Positions 1 to 4,953 of a stretch of DNA of 18,195 nt are shown one piece after another; positions within the stretch are counted from its first letter, which is position 1, and each line of letters starts with the position of its first letter. The notes under the pieces are model-generated. The model saw only the letters and a list, made by a program, of their open reading frames with translations, did not search any database and had not been told where the DNA came from. The translations under genes were made by a program, and so were the position numbers. The DNA comes from an uncultured Bacilli bacterium (GTDB lineage: Bacteria; Bacillota_I; Bacilli_A; RF39; UBA660), in NCBI GenBank assembly GCA_944373065.1, contig CALWAJ010000016.1:1-18195 (forward strand), in the 5' to 3' direction.

Positions 1-97
1 TTTTAAAGTTAGTAGTAATGTTAAGCCTGGTACTTATGAAGTTAAAATTAGTGATGGAAAAGATAGTGCTAGTTATAATTTAGAGGTGACTGATTAA
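1..97 (+). CDS. C-terminal end of an unknown protein (partial, Ig-like tail)
   Basis: An open frame enters from the left edge (first full codon at base 2) and ends at TAA 95-97. The 31 visible residues (FKVSSNVKPGTYEVKISDGK and onward, ending YNLEVTD) look like the last strands of a small beta-sandwich or Ig-like repeat. The stop shares one base with the next start (TAATG), so the two genes are almost certainly translated together. DUF3006 genes often follow MBL-fold/ComEC-like hydrolases in Firmicutes, so this could be the tail of such a protein. That is inference from context; nothing visible here proves it. Confidence 0.6.
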   Translation, partial: FKVSSNVKPGTYEVKISDGKDSASYNLEVTD

Positions 98-291
98 TGG
101 ATGTAATTGTTGATAGAATTGAAGGAGATTATGCAGTAGTTGAAATAGAAAAAGGTAAAATGTGTAATTTACCAATAGAGTTAGTTCCTAATGTTAAAGA
201 AGGTGATGTTGTTACTATAACTATTAATAAAGATAAAACTAAAGAGAAAAAAAAGACTATAGAAGAGCTTATGAATAGTGTTTTTGAATAA
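97..291 (+). CDS. DUF3006 domain protein
   Basis: A 64-residue protein starting VIVDRIEGDYAVVEIEKGK, the typical opening of the DUF3006 family (small single-domain proteins of about 60-90 residues). It has alternating beta-strand patterning, the central LPIELVPNVKEGDVVTI segment and a lysine-rich tail (KDKTKEKKK). No signal peptide or membrane segment is seen, so it is probably cytoplasmic. The AGAGGTGA ribosome site at 82-89 lies inside the upstream gene, 7 nt from the ATG, and the ATG overlaps the upstream TAA by one base, indicating an operon. The family's biochemical role is unknown. Transcription probably ends at the hairpin just downstream (301-324). Confidence 0.8.
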   Translation: MDVIVDRIEGDYAVVEIEKGKMCNLPIELVPNVKEGDVVTITINKDKTKEKKKTIEELMNSVFE

Positions 292-300
292 ATAAAAAGA

Positions 301-324
301 TTACGAAAATTCGTAACTTTTTTT
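301..324 (+). terminator. Rho-independent terminator candidate after the DUF3006 gene
   Basis: The perfect palindrome TTACGAAAATTCGTAA (301-316) is followed by C and seven T (318-324), ten bases after the DUF3006 stop. Folded as RNA it gives a 6-7 bp stem with a very small loop and a U tract, so it can act as a terminator. The identical palindrome recurs at 1495-1510 without a T tract but at the same distance from a second promoter. It may therefore be mainly a protein-binding site, or both. Confidence 0.5.
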
Positions 325-365
325 ATACATTTTTTCTTGTGTTCGAAAAAATAATATGATACTAT
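301..365 (+). promoter_or_regulatory. dinD promoter with upstream 16-bp palindromic operator
   Basis: The promoter is TTGTGT (337-342), a 17-nt spacer and TACTAT (360-365), with TG at 357-358 forming an extended -10. Start of transcription is expected near 372, leaving a leader of about 56 nt before dinD. The palindrome TTACGAAAATTCGTAA (301-316) begins 36 nt before the -35, so its centre is at about -63 from the predicted start. That is a typical distance for an activator binding upstream, although repression by looping is possible. The same arrangement occurs at 1495-1559. The classical Gram-positive LexA box (GAAC-N4-GTTC) is not present, so the regulator is unknown. Confidence 0.65.
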
Positions 366-427
366 TGATGTAACAAGATAAATAGTTGTCTTTAATACAT
401 TTAAATAAAAACAGAGGGAGGTAATGG

Positions 428-1264
428 ATGATGGAAGTAAAAAAATATAATGAGACAGTATTTGAAGACATTAAACATATTGATGAATATGGTAGTGAAT
501 ATTGGTTAGCAAGAGAATTAATGAAAGCACTGGAATATAAAAAATGGGATAAGTTTTGTAATGTAATAGAAAATGCAAAAGTAGCTTGTGAAAAAAGTAA
601 TTGTACAATTACAGACCATTTTTCCCAAGTGGGGAAAATGGTTAATATCGGATCAAAAACATCAAGAAGTATTATAGATTATAAGTTATCTAGGTATGCT
701 TGTTATTTAATAGTACAAAATGCAGATCCTAGAAAAGAAGTTGTCGCTTTAGGTCAAACTTATTTTGCAGTTCAAACAAGATGTCAAGAGTTAACAGAGA
801 TAGAATATTCTATGTTAACGGAAGATGAGAAAAGATTTTATCAAAGGAATTTGACTAAAAAAGGAAACTATTCTTTAAATCAAGCCGCTAAAAAAGCAGG
901 AGTCAAGAACTTTGCTAAATTTCATAATGCTGGATATAAAGGATTATATAATGGAGAAACTGCAGATGATATTGCTAAAAGAAAAGGATTAAGATATAGA
1001 GAAGACATATTAGACAATATGGGTAGTGAAGAATTAGCTACTAATCTTTTTCGTATTTCGCAAACTGAAGCAAGATTAAGAAAAGATAATATTCAAGGAG
1101 AAGGAAAGGCAAATGAGACTCATTATAATATTGGGAAAAATATTAGAGAAGTTATTGCTAAAAATGGTGGTACAATGCCAGAATGTTTACCAACGTCTAA
1201 AAAGTCTTTAAAAGAATTAGAAAAAGAGAGGAAGTATCAAGATAAATTAATAAATTTATATTAA
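428..1264 (+). CDS. dinD: DinD, DNA damage-inducible protein D
   Basis: A 278-residue protein close in length to E. coli DinD (about 275 residues) and collinear with it. An N-terminal BRO/antirepressor-like domain (about 10-118) has YWLARELMKALEY and the signature LSRYACYLIVQNADPRKEVV followed by GQTYFAVQTR. The C-terminal half carries FHNAGYKGLY, the RKGLRYREDILDNMGSEELA segment, NLFR.SQ.E, and GGTMPE.LPT near the end. E. coli DinD is LexA-controlled and has been reported to act on RecA filaments. A GGGAGG site (416-421) lies 6 nt before ATG 428; ATG 431 in the same frame is equally plausible. The gene stands alone under its own promoter. No convincing terminator follows. Confidence 0.93.
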   Translation: MMEVKKYNETVFEDIKHIDEYGSEYWLARELMKALEYKKWDKFCNVIENAKVACEKSNCTITDHFSQVGKMVNIGSKTSRSIIDYKLSRYACYLIVQNADPRKEVVALGQTYFAVQTRCQELTEIEYSMLTEDEKRFYQRNLTKKGNYSLNQAAKKAGVKNFAKFHNAGYKGLYNGETADDIAKRKGLRYREDILDNMGSEELATNLFRISQTEARLRKDNIQGEGKANETHYNIGKNIREVIAKNGGTMPECLPTSKKSLKELEKERKYQDKLINLY

Positions 1265-1291
1265 GACTCATTAACTATGAAAAGTGATACT

Positions 1292-1372
1292 TTATTTGTA
1301 ATGACTGTTGTATAAAGGATTTTTATTAATCATAATATCTTTTACTTTTTGTGAATATTGTTCTCTAGTCAT
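1292..1372 (-). CDS. Small ORF, 26 residues, function unknown
   Basis: ATG at 1372 is preceded on the minus strand by GAAAGGAAAATAATT, a plausible ribosome site 7-8 nt away. It opens a 26-codon hydrophilic reading frame (MTREQYSQKVKDIMINKNPL and six more residues) ending TAA at 1292-1294. A possible extended -10 (TGCTAAAAT, rc of 1435-1443) lies about 60 nt upstream without a good -35. It converges on dinD. It could be a genuine small protein, the remnant of a decayed gene, or chance. The amino-acid composition is credible, but there is no family to compare with. Confidence 0.3.
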   Translation of the reverse strand: MTREQYSQKVKDIMINKNPLYNSHYK

Positions 1373-1494
1373 AATTATTTTCCTTTCAATGTTTTATTAA
1401 TAGTTATATTTTCAATAATCTTTATCTAATAATTATTTTAGCATAATTCTTTTATTTTCGGTATTGTATATTTAATAATAACGAAATGATATAT
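1301..1494. other. AT-rich intergenic stretch between dinD and the peptide locus
   Basis: Apart from the short minus-strand reading frame (1292-1372) and its possible extended -10, I see no further gene, terminator or repeat here. The stretch is very AT-rich (runs of TTTATT and AATAAT). A weak hairpin AAAGT-GAT-ACTTT (1281-1293) just to its left is too small to call a terminator. Confidence 0.4.
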
Positions 1495-1559
1495 TTACGA
1501 AAATTCGTAACTAATTTATTACATTTTTTCTTGCTGTCTAGAAATTAATATGATACTAT
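1495..1559 (+). promoter_or_regulatory. Toxin-peptide promoter, a near copy of the dinD promoter with the same palindrome
   Basis: The palindrome TTACGAAAATTCGTAA (1495-1510) is identical to that at 301-316. The -35 TTGCTG (1531-1536), 17-nt spacer and extended -10 TGA-TACTAT (1551-1559) sit at exactly the same offsets from it as in the dinD promoter (36 and 59 nt). Shared blocks include ACATTTTTTCTTG and AATATGATACTAT, while bases between them differ. Transcription should start near 1566. The matching layout implies the same regulator for dinD and the small peptide. Confidence 0.7.
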
Positions 1560-1583
1560 ATTTATAAGGAACATTTATGTGGG

Positions 1584-1620
1584 TGTCGCCTCCATTCTTA
1601 AGGAAAGGAGGACTTAGACA
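1584..1620 (+). promoter_or_regulatory. 5' leader hairpin occluding the peptide ribosome site
   Basis: In the peptide mRNA, CCUCC (1589-1593) is complementary to the Shine-Dalgarno GGAGG (1607-1611). Outside it UGUC (1584-1587) is complementary to GACA (1617-1620), whose last base is the A of the start codon. The two stems together would sequester both the ribosome site and the ATG. Such translationally inactive leaders are usual in type I toxin mRNAs. Confidence 0.5.
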
Positions 1621-1712
1621 TGAAGATAAAAACTTTTATTTTAAAGCTTTTAAAATCTGTCGCATTGGTTGTTATAAGTCTTGCCTTATTGGTAGTGGCT
1701 ATAAAAATATAA
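1620..1712 (+). CDS. Small hydrophobic peptide, candidate type I toxin (30 aa)
   Basis: ATG 1620 is preceded by AAAGGAGG (1604-1611), 8 nt away. It opens 30 codons: a basic amphipathic start (MKIKTFILKLLKS) followed by an uninterrupted hydrophobic helix (VALVVISLALLVVAIKI) and TAA at 1710-1712. This is the size and layout of membrane-acting type I toxins such as TisB, Ldr and Fst, though it lacks the PxxxG motif of Fst and is not a recognisable member of any of them. The leader can fold to hide the ribosome site and start codon. The gene has its own promoter (1531-1559), shared in design with dinD, and lies opposite a strong antisense promoter (1821-1849). Expected location is the cytoplasmic membrane. 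The toxic activity is inference from architecture. Confidence 0.72.
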   Translation: MKIKTFILKLLKSVALVVISLALLVVAIKI

Positions 1713-1733
1713 GACACTCAGCATAGGAGTGTC
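1703..1733 (-). terminator. Terminator of the antisense RNA (possibly bidirectional)
   Basis: GACACTC (1713-1719) and GAGTGTC (1727-1733) form a perfect 7-bp stem with a 7-nt loop. Read on the minus strand it is followed by TTATATTTTTAT, a good U tract, so it fits termination of leftward transcription. On the plus strand the following ACACTTTAAC is a poor tract. The stem lies immediately after the peptide stop codon. Confidence 0.55.
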
Positions 1734-1755
1734 ACACTTTAACAATTTTGAGATG

Positions 1756-1789
1756 ACATTTACGTGCAAAAATAAATGTTCCTCTTTTT
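1756..1789 (+). terminator. Probable 3' end of the toxin mRNA
   Basis: ACATTTA (1756-1762) and TAAATGT (1773-1779) form a 7-bp stem with a 10-nt loop, followed shortly by CTTTTTA (1784-1790). The hairpin is AT-rich and the T tract is four bases from the stem, so it is not a textbook terminator. When the 5' end pairs with 1772-1783, the U tract follows that helix directly. Confidence 0.45.
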
Positions 1790-1820
1790 ATATTGTATGT
1801 AAGTTTTTTCTTACATATAC

Positions 1821-1849
1821 ATCATATCATAAGTATTACATTTATGCAA
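1821..1849 (-). promoter_or_regulatory. Strong antisense promoter
   Basis: On the minus strand: -35 TTGCAT (rc of 1844-1849), exactly 17 nt, -10 TATGAT (rc of 1821-1826), with TGA immediately upstream forming an extended -10. It is one of the best promoters in the window, placed right after the SpoIID-like gene's stop (1852), where no coding sequence follows except opposite the toxin gene. Confidence 0.65.
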
Positions 1850-1851
1850 AT

Positions 1852-2862
1852 TTATTTTTTCACAACTAATGATACATCTTTAAAGTAATAATTTAATATC
1901 TGTTTATAGTTATAACCTAATTCGGCTAGGTTATCTGCTCCTATAATACTTAGACCTAGGCCACTACCTATTCCTCTTGTTATAAAAGTAAGATAATCTT
2001 TCTTAATAATTATAGTAATATCTGTTGATGGTAGGTCTAAATATACAGCTAGAGTTCTGGCATCTATTTTTCTTTCACCTAAGTCTAGTTCTTTTATTCT
2101 ATTAGAGTTACTTATACTAGTAATCTTGATGTTAAAATTATTATTTTTTAGATTTAATTTTTCTTTAAACTCTTCAATACTATAATTTTTTCTCTGTAAA
2201 TAGTTAGGATAAGCTAAGTCCCAGAGACTTTCTTTTTTCACTGTGTAAGGGATACTTTTATCTTCTTCAGTAAAGCCATTACTAACTAAGTGGGTAAAAC
2301 ATCTAATTGGTTTATTATCATTAATTAAATACTCTCCATTAGTTTCATCTATTACCTTGTTAAATATAGTAAATTTAGATTTATACGTTTCCGGATAAGT
2401 AACCTTATAGTAATTATAGTTATGATAAGATAAAGATATTTTTTTTAAATCTAAATAATTAAATTTACCTAAATTATATATTATTTCACTTCTATATAAT
2501 ACTGTTATTGCTTTTAGTGTTTCTTCATTTAAAGTTAAATTAATATTACTGAATAAAAGACTTAAAAGTATATTTTTTAAAGTTGTTTTTTCTTCGGTGT
2601 TAAGAGTAATTAAATAGTTATTTAAATATACTTTGCTTTTATTAATATTTATTATTTTTGTCGTTATGCCATTTATAACATAAACTATTTTATTTCCATT
2701 AAATTCGATGTTATGGGTAGTTAAATAATTAATAGCTTTTCTTTCTAAATCCTCTTCATTATCATTATTTTTAAAATCATTTCCAAATTCATAGTTAATA
2801 TTTAAATATAAATAAAGTATCTCGTCATTATTAGTTTTAACAATTTTATAATTTTCTAACAT
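1852..2862 (-). CDS. Divergent SpoIID/LytB-domain protein, probably not catalytic
   Basis: 336 residues. The C-terminal segment at about 293-327 (ITRGIGSGLGLSIIGADNLA, then GYNYKQILNYYF) matches the GxGxGVGMSQxGAxxMA...YxxILxYYY ending of SpoIID/LytB proteins, and ETLKAITVLYRSEIIY resembles the LEALKAQAVAARTYA helix. SpoIID is a membrane-anchored peptidoglycan lytic transglycosylase of engulfment. Here there is no N-terminal membrane segment or signal peptide, and no glutamate stands where the catalytic Glu (SEMP motif) is expected upstream of the LKA helix; that stretch reads LLSLLFSNINLTLN. It may be a cytoplasmic, repurposed relative. It lies 45 nt downstream of the phospholipase-like gene and is probably co-transcribed. 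AGGTGAT lies 4-7 nt before the ATG, inside a hairpin. Confidence 0.7.
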   Translation of the reverse strand: MLENYKIVKTNNDEILYLYLNINYEFGNDFKNNDNEEDLERKAINYLTTHNIEFNGNKIVYVINGITTKIININKSKVYLNNYLITLNTEEKTTLKNILLSLLFSNINLTLNEETLKAITVLYRSEIIYNLGKFNYLDLKKISLSYHNYNYYKVTYPETYKSKFTIFNKVIDETNGEYLINDNKPIRCFTHLVSNGFTEEDKSIPYTVKKESLWDLAYPNYLQRKNYSIEEFKEKLNLKNNNFNIKITSISNSNRIKELDLGERKIDARTLAVYLDLPSTDITIIIKKDYLTFITRGIGSGLGLSIIGADNLAELGYNYKQILNYYFKDVSLVVKK

Positions 2863-2863
2863 A

Positions 2864-2888
2864 TTATCACCTATTTATATAGTGATAA
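2864..2888 (-). promoter_or_regulatory. Inverted repeat covering the ribosome site of the SpoIID-like gene
   Basis: TTATCAC (2864-2870) and GTGATAA (2882-2888) are perfect 7-base inverted arms around an 11-nt AT-only loop. In the minus-strand transcript the second arm holds the Shine-Dalgarno AGGTGATAA, so folding would limit translation. It could equally be a protein operator. Confidence 0.4.
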
Positions 2889-2907
2889 GTTAGATGTAAT
2901 TTTATAC

Positions 2908-3885
2908 TTAATATTCAAAATATTTTAAAATATTTTTGTTATTACAATTTTTTCCTGTTAAATAAGAATAATTTTTAAATACAGTCTTTAAGTTTATTTT
3001 CCTTGTTCCTTTTAAATAACTATTAACATCAGTAATAATCTTTTTAGCATCTTTTAAGGCAATAGAATATAATTCAATGAAAGATTCATTATGCTTTTCT
3101 CTTTTTATGCTTGGATGAGTCCAAGTAGAGTGATTAGTATTTAGATAATTAAATTCATCTTTTAGATTAGTATGATATGATATAGCTTGAAATTTAAAAG
3201 TTTTTGGAGAAGTAAATTTATCGATAGTCTTGTAACAAAACATTTTAAGGCCATATTTATCATATCTTAAATATTTTAAAGCCTTATACATATCTTTTAA
3301 AGATTTGTAATAATAGTTTGAAAAGTCATTAAAGTTAAAAGTTTCTTTAAAAGCATAATCAATTACTTCGATTAGTTCTTTAGAAAAGGGAGTTAAATCA
3401 AAAGTAAAGTCATAGAACTTAAAATTGTAGGGAGTAATATTTTCTTTTTGTTTAATCATGTAATTGTCTAAAAAATTCTCCATATATTCGTGTTTATTTC
3501 TATATTTGTAAGTATTTGGGTCGTCTTCTTTGAATTCTCCTGTTTTATAAACTACATAAGGGTGAATTTTAGAATCTAAAACATAATGGGAGATAAAGCC
3601 ATAGAGAAAAGCCATAATTTCACTATTTTGATAATAATTATTATACTTTATATAATTAGTTAAATTAATGAAAAATTCTTGGGATTTGTTTTTGTGAAAA
3701 TATCCTTGAAACTCTCTTATCTTTTGGTCTTTTTTCTTTAATAAATTATAAAAAATAAATGGATCTGTACTTTGAGCGAACATACGTAGTTTTTGTTTAT
3801 CATCCATTAATAGTTTTTTTAGACCGATAGGGAGAATATCATATAAATCATTGGCAAAATAAGCATGAGTTACAGTTGCAGGCAT
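2908..3885 (-). CDS. Zinc-dependent phospholipase C family protein
   Basis: 325 residues of the Zn_dep_PLPC fold. The candidate metal ligands appear in the same order as in B. cereus PLC: H7 (MPATVTHAYFA), D41 (AQSTDPFIFY), H64 (GYFHKN), H100/D104/H108 (GFISHYVLDSKIHPYV) and H132/E136 (KHEYMEN). A trinuclear zinc site is therefore likely preserved. Unlike the secreted enzymes, it starts directly at the first ligand motif with no signal peptide, so it is probably cytoplasmic. This resembles the many uncharacterised intracellular homologues in Firmicutes. Substrate unknown; phospholipid or another phosphoester is possible. The transcript starts at an extended -10 (TATACT, rc of 3918-3923), divergent from the Abi gene. 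Confidence 0.85.
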   Translation of the reverse strand: MPATVTHAYFANDLYDILPIGLKKLLMDDKQKLRMFAQSTDPFIFYNLLKKKDQKIREFQGYFHKNKSQEFFINLTNYIKYNNYYQNSEIMAFLYGFISHYVLDSKIHPYVVYKTGEFKEDDPNTYKYRNKHEYMENFLDNYMIKQKENITPYNFKFYDFTFDLTPFSKELIEVIDYAFKETFNFNDFSNYYYKSLKDMYKALKYLRYDKYGLKMFCYKTIDKFTSPKTFKFQAISYHTNLKDEFNYLNTNHSTWTHPSIKREKHNESFIELYSIALKDAKKIITDVNSYLKGTRKINLKTVFKNYSYLTGKNCNNKNILKYFEY

Positions 3886-3917
3886 ATTTTAAAATCAATC
3901 CTTTCCATTAAATTACA

Positions 3918-3975
3918 GTATAACATAATTTTTCATGAAAAATTCATATTTTTTACATAATTTTTATGGTATAAT
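3918..3975. promoter_or_regulatory. Divergent promoters flanking an 18-bp palindrome
   Basis: Leftward extended -10 TGT-TATACT (TATACT is rc of 3918-3923) serves the phospholipase-like gene. Rightward extended -10 TGG-TATAAT (3967-3975) serves the Abi gene. Both lack good -35 boxes. Between them lies the perfect palindrome AATTTTTCATGAAAAATT (3927-3944), 4 bp from the left -10 and about 26 bp from the right one. It is a candidate operator for one regulator controlling both directions. Confidence 0.5.
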
Positions 3976-3996
3976 CTATTCTAGGTGAGGAAGAAG

Positions 3997-4953
3997 ATGA
4001 TAGACAAGCAGTTTAAGAACCTAGAAGAACAAATAGAAATACTTAAATATAAAGGCATGACTATTAATGATGAAGAGTATGCTAAAAAGATATTACTTAG
4101 AGAAAATTATTTCTTTTTATCAGGTTATAGATATCCTCTAATGAAAAGTATGACAGATAAACATTTTTTAGAAGGTGTTACTTTTGAAGAAATGTATAGC
4201 TTATTTTTGTTTGACCGGGCAATTAGAAATGTATTTTTTAAGTATTTACTTGTTATTGAAAATAATTTGAAATCTATATTTTCTTATCAATTATCTAAGA
4301 AATATGGTTATAAAGAAAAGTATTATTTACGTTCTAAAAACTTTACAAATGATAGAAGTAAACAACGACAAGTAAATGATTTAATTAGAAAGATGAAAAG
4401 GCAAATAAGGGTTAATGGAAGTCAACATACTGCTACTGCTCACTATATGTCTAATTATGGATATGTACCTTTGTGGATATTGGTTAAAGTGCTGTCATTT
4501 GGAATAGTTGGAGAACTTTTTTCAATTATGAAATATGATGATCAAGTAGCGATTTGTAAAATATATGACATTCCTGTAGATGAATTTAGTAATTATTTAC
4601 CGATACTTTCTAATTATAGAAATACTTGTGCTCATGAAGATATTCTATATGAAAATAGAACTCAGAAGAAAATAAAGGGAACAATTTATCATAAGTTATT
4701 AAATATAGAGAAAAATGAAGATGGTGAGTATGTAAAAGGTACTAATGATTTGTTCTCTTTACTTATAATTATGAAAAGAATGTTAACTTATGATGAATTT
4801 AAAGATTTATCTTTGGAACTTGATAAAAGAATAGAAAATCTTGAGTATAATTTACATAGTATTAAAATAGAGAAAATACTAGATAGGATGGGATTTCCTA
4901 GTAATTATATGCAATTAGCAAATATTGAGAGGAGTGATAGTGATGAAGAATGA
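3997..4953 (+). CDS. Abi_2 family (AbiD/AbiF-type) HEPN protein
   Basis: 318 residues from ATG 3997. The Shine-Dalgarno AGGTGAGG (3983-3990) lies 6 nt before it and would overlap the in-frame GTG at 3985. Family features: an N-terminal LKYKGMTINDEEYAKKILLRENYFFLSGYR-type region, FDRAIRNVFFKYLLVIENNLK at about 72-92, PLWILVKVLSFG at about 158-169, and the HEPN ribonuclease motif RNTCAH with R208 and H213. Abi_2 proteins act in abortive phage infection, and AbiF-type members have been linked to RNA-guarded toxin systems and to Cas13 ancestry. No separate ncRNA gene fits in the 99-nt upstream space. The gene ends inside htrA (11-nt overlap), so the two are translationally coupled. Cleavage activity is inferred from the motif. 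Confidence 0.88.
   Translation: MIDKQFKNLEEQIEILKYKGMTINDEEYAKKILLRENYFFLSGYRYPLMKSMTDKHFLEGVTFEEMYSLFLFDRAIRNVFFKYLLVIENNLKSIFSYQLSKKYGYKEKYYLRSKNFTNDRSKQRQVNDLIRKMKRQIRVNGSQHTATAHYMSNYGYVPLWILVKVLSFGIVGELFSIMKYDDQVAICKIYDIPVDEFSNYLPILSNYRNTCAHEDILYENRTQKKIKGTIYHKLLNIEKNEDGEYVKGTNDLFSLLIIMKRMLTYDEFKDLSLELDKRIENLEYNLHSIKIEKILDRMGFPSNYMQLANIERSDSDEE

Larger units (their letters stand above)
1571..1766 (+). repeat. Direct repeats shared by toxin leader and antisense region (DRa, DRb)
   Basis: The leader has ACATTTATGTG (1571-1581) directly followed by GGGTGTC (1581-1587, sharing one G). Near-copies lie in the region overlapped by the antisense RNA: ACATTTACGTG (1756-1766, 10/11) and GAGTGTC (1727-1733, 6/7). 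The single difference in each still allows a G-U pair between leader and antisense RNA, so both leader segments can pair along their whole length. The Fst/par locus of plasmid pAD1 uses such DRa/DRb repeats for antitoxin recognition. Confidence 0.6.
1567..1783 (+). other. Complementary mRNA ends (fold-back pairing)
   Basis: AGGAACATTTAT (1567-1578), at the predicted 5' end of the peptide mRNA, is the exact reverse complement of ATAAATGTTCCT (1772-1783), just before the U tract at its 3' end: 12 consecutive Watson-Crick pairs. Long-range 5'-3' pairing that keeps the full-length mRNA untranslated is a hallmark of hok- and Fst-type toxin mRNAs. Confidence 0.6.
1703..1814 (-). ncRNA. Candidate antisense antitoxin RNA
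   Basis: A minus-strand promoter at 1821-1849 should start an RNA near 1814 that runs leftward to the hairpin/U tract at 1703-1733, about 110 nt. It would be complementary to the 3' untranslated part of the peptide mRNA (about 1713-1790) and, through the DRa and DRb repeats, to the leader at 1571-1587. Its 5' part contains an 8-bp hairpin (1795-1816, six-base loop) that could stabilise it. No protein is encoded. The convergent arrangement resembles Fst RNAI/RNAII and TxpA/RatA. The RNA itself is predicted only from promoter and terminator signals. Confidence 0.55.

Noticed and set aside
325..427. Canonical Gram-positive LexA box upstream of dinD
   Set aside because: No GAAC-N4-GTTC was found; GTTCGAA at 341-347 lacks the partner half-site.
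1795..1816. Hairpin TATGTAAG/CTTACATA as terminator of the SpoIID-like gene
   Set aside because: Not followed by a T tract on either strand; better seen as a 5' hairpin of the antisense RNA.
3886..3984. AbiF-associated ncRNA upstream of the Abi gene
   Set aside because: The 99-nt space is filled by two divergent promoters and a palindrome, and the predicted leader is under 20 nt.
3985..3996. GTG 3985 as start of the Abi gene
   Set aside because: It overlaps the Shine-Dalgarno AGGTGAGG itself; ATG 3997 has the right spacing.
4925..4942. TTG 4925 as start of htrA
   Set aside because: The ribosome site GAGGAGTG lies downstream of it and is correctly spaced for ATG 4943, which also begins the membrane anchor normally.
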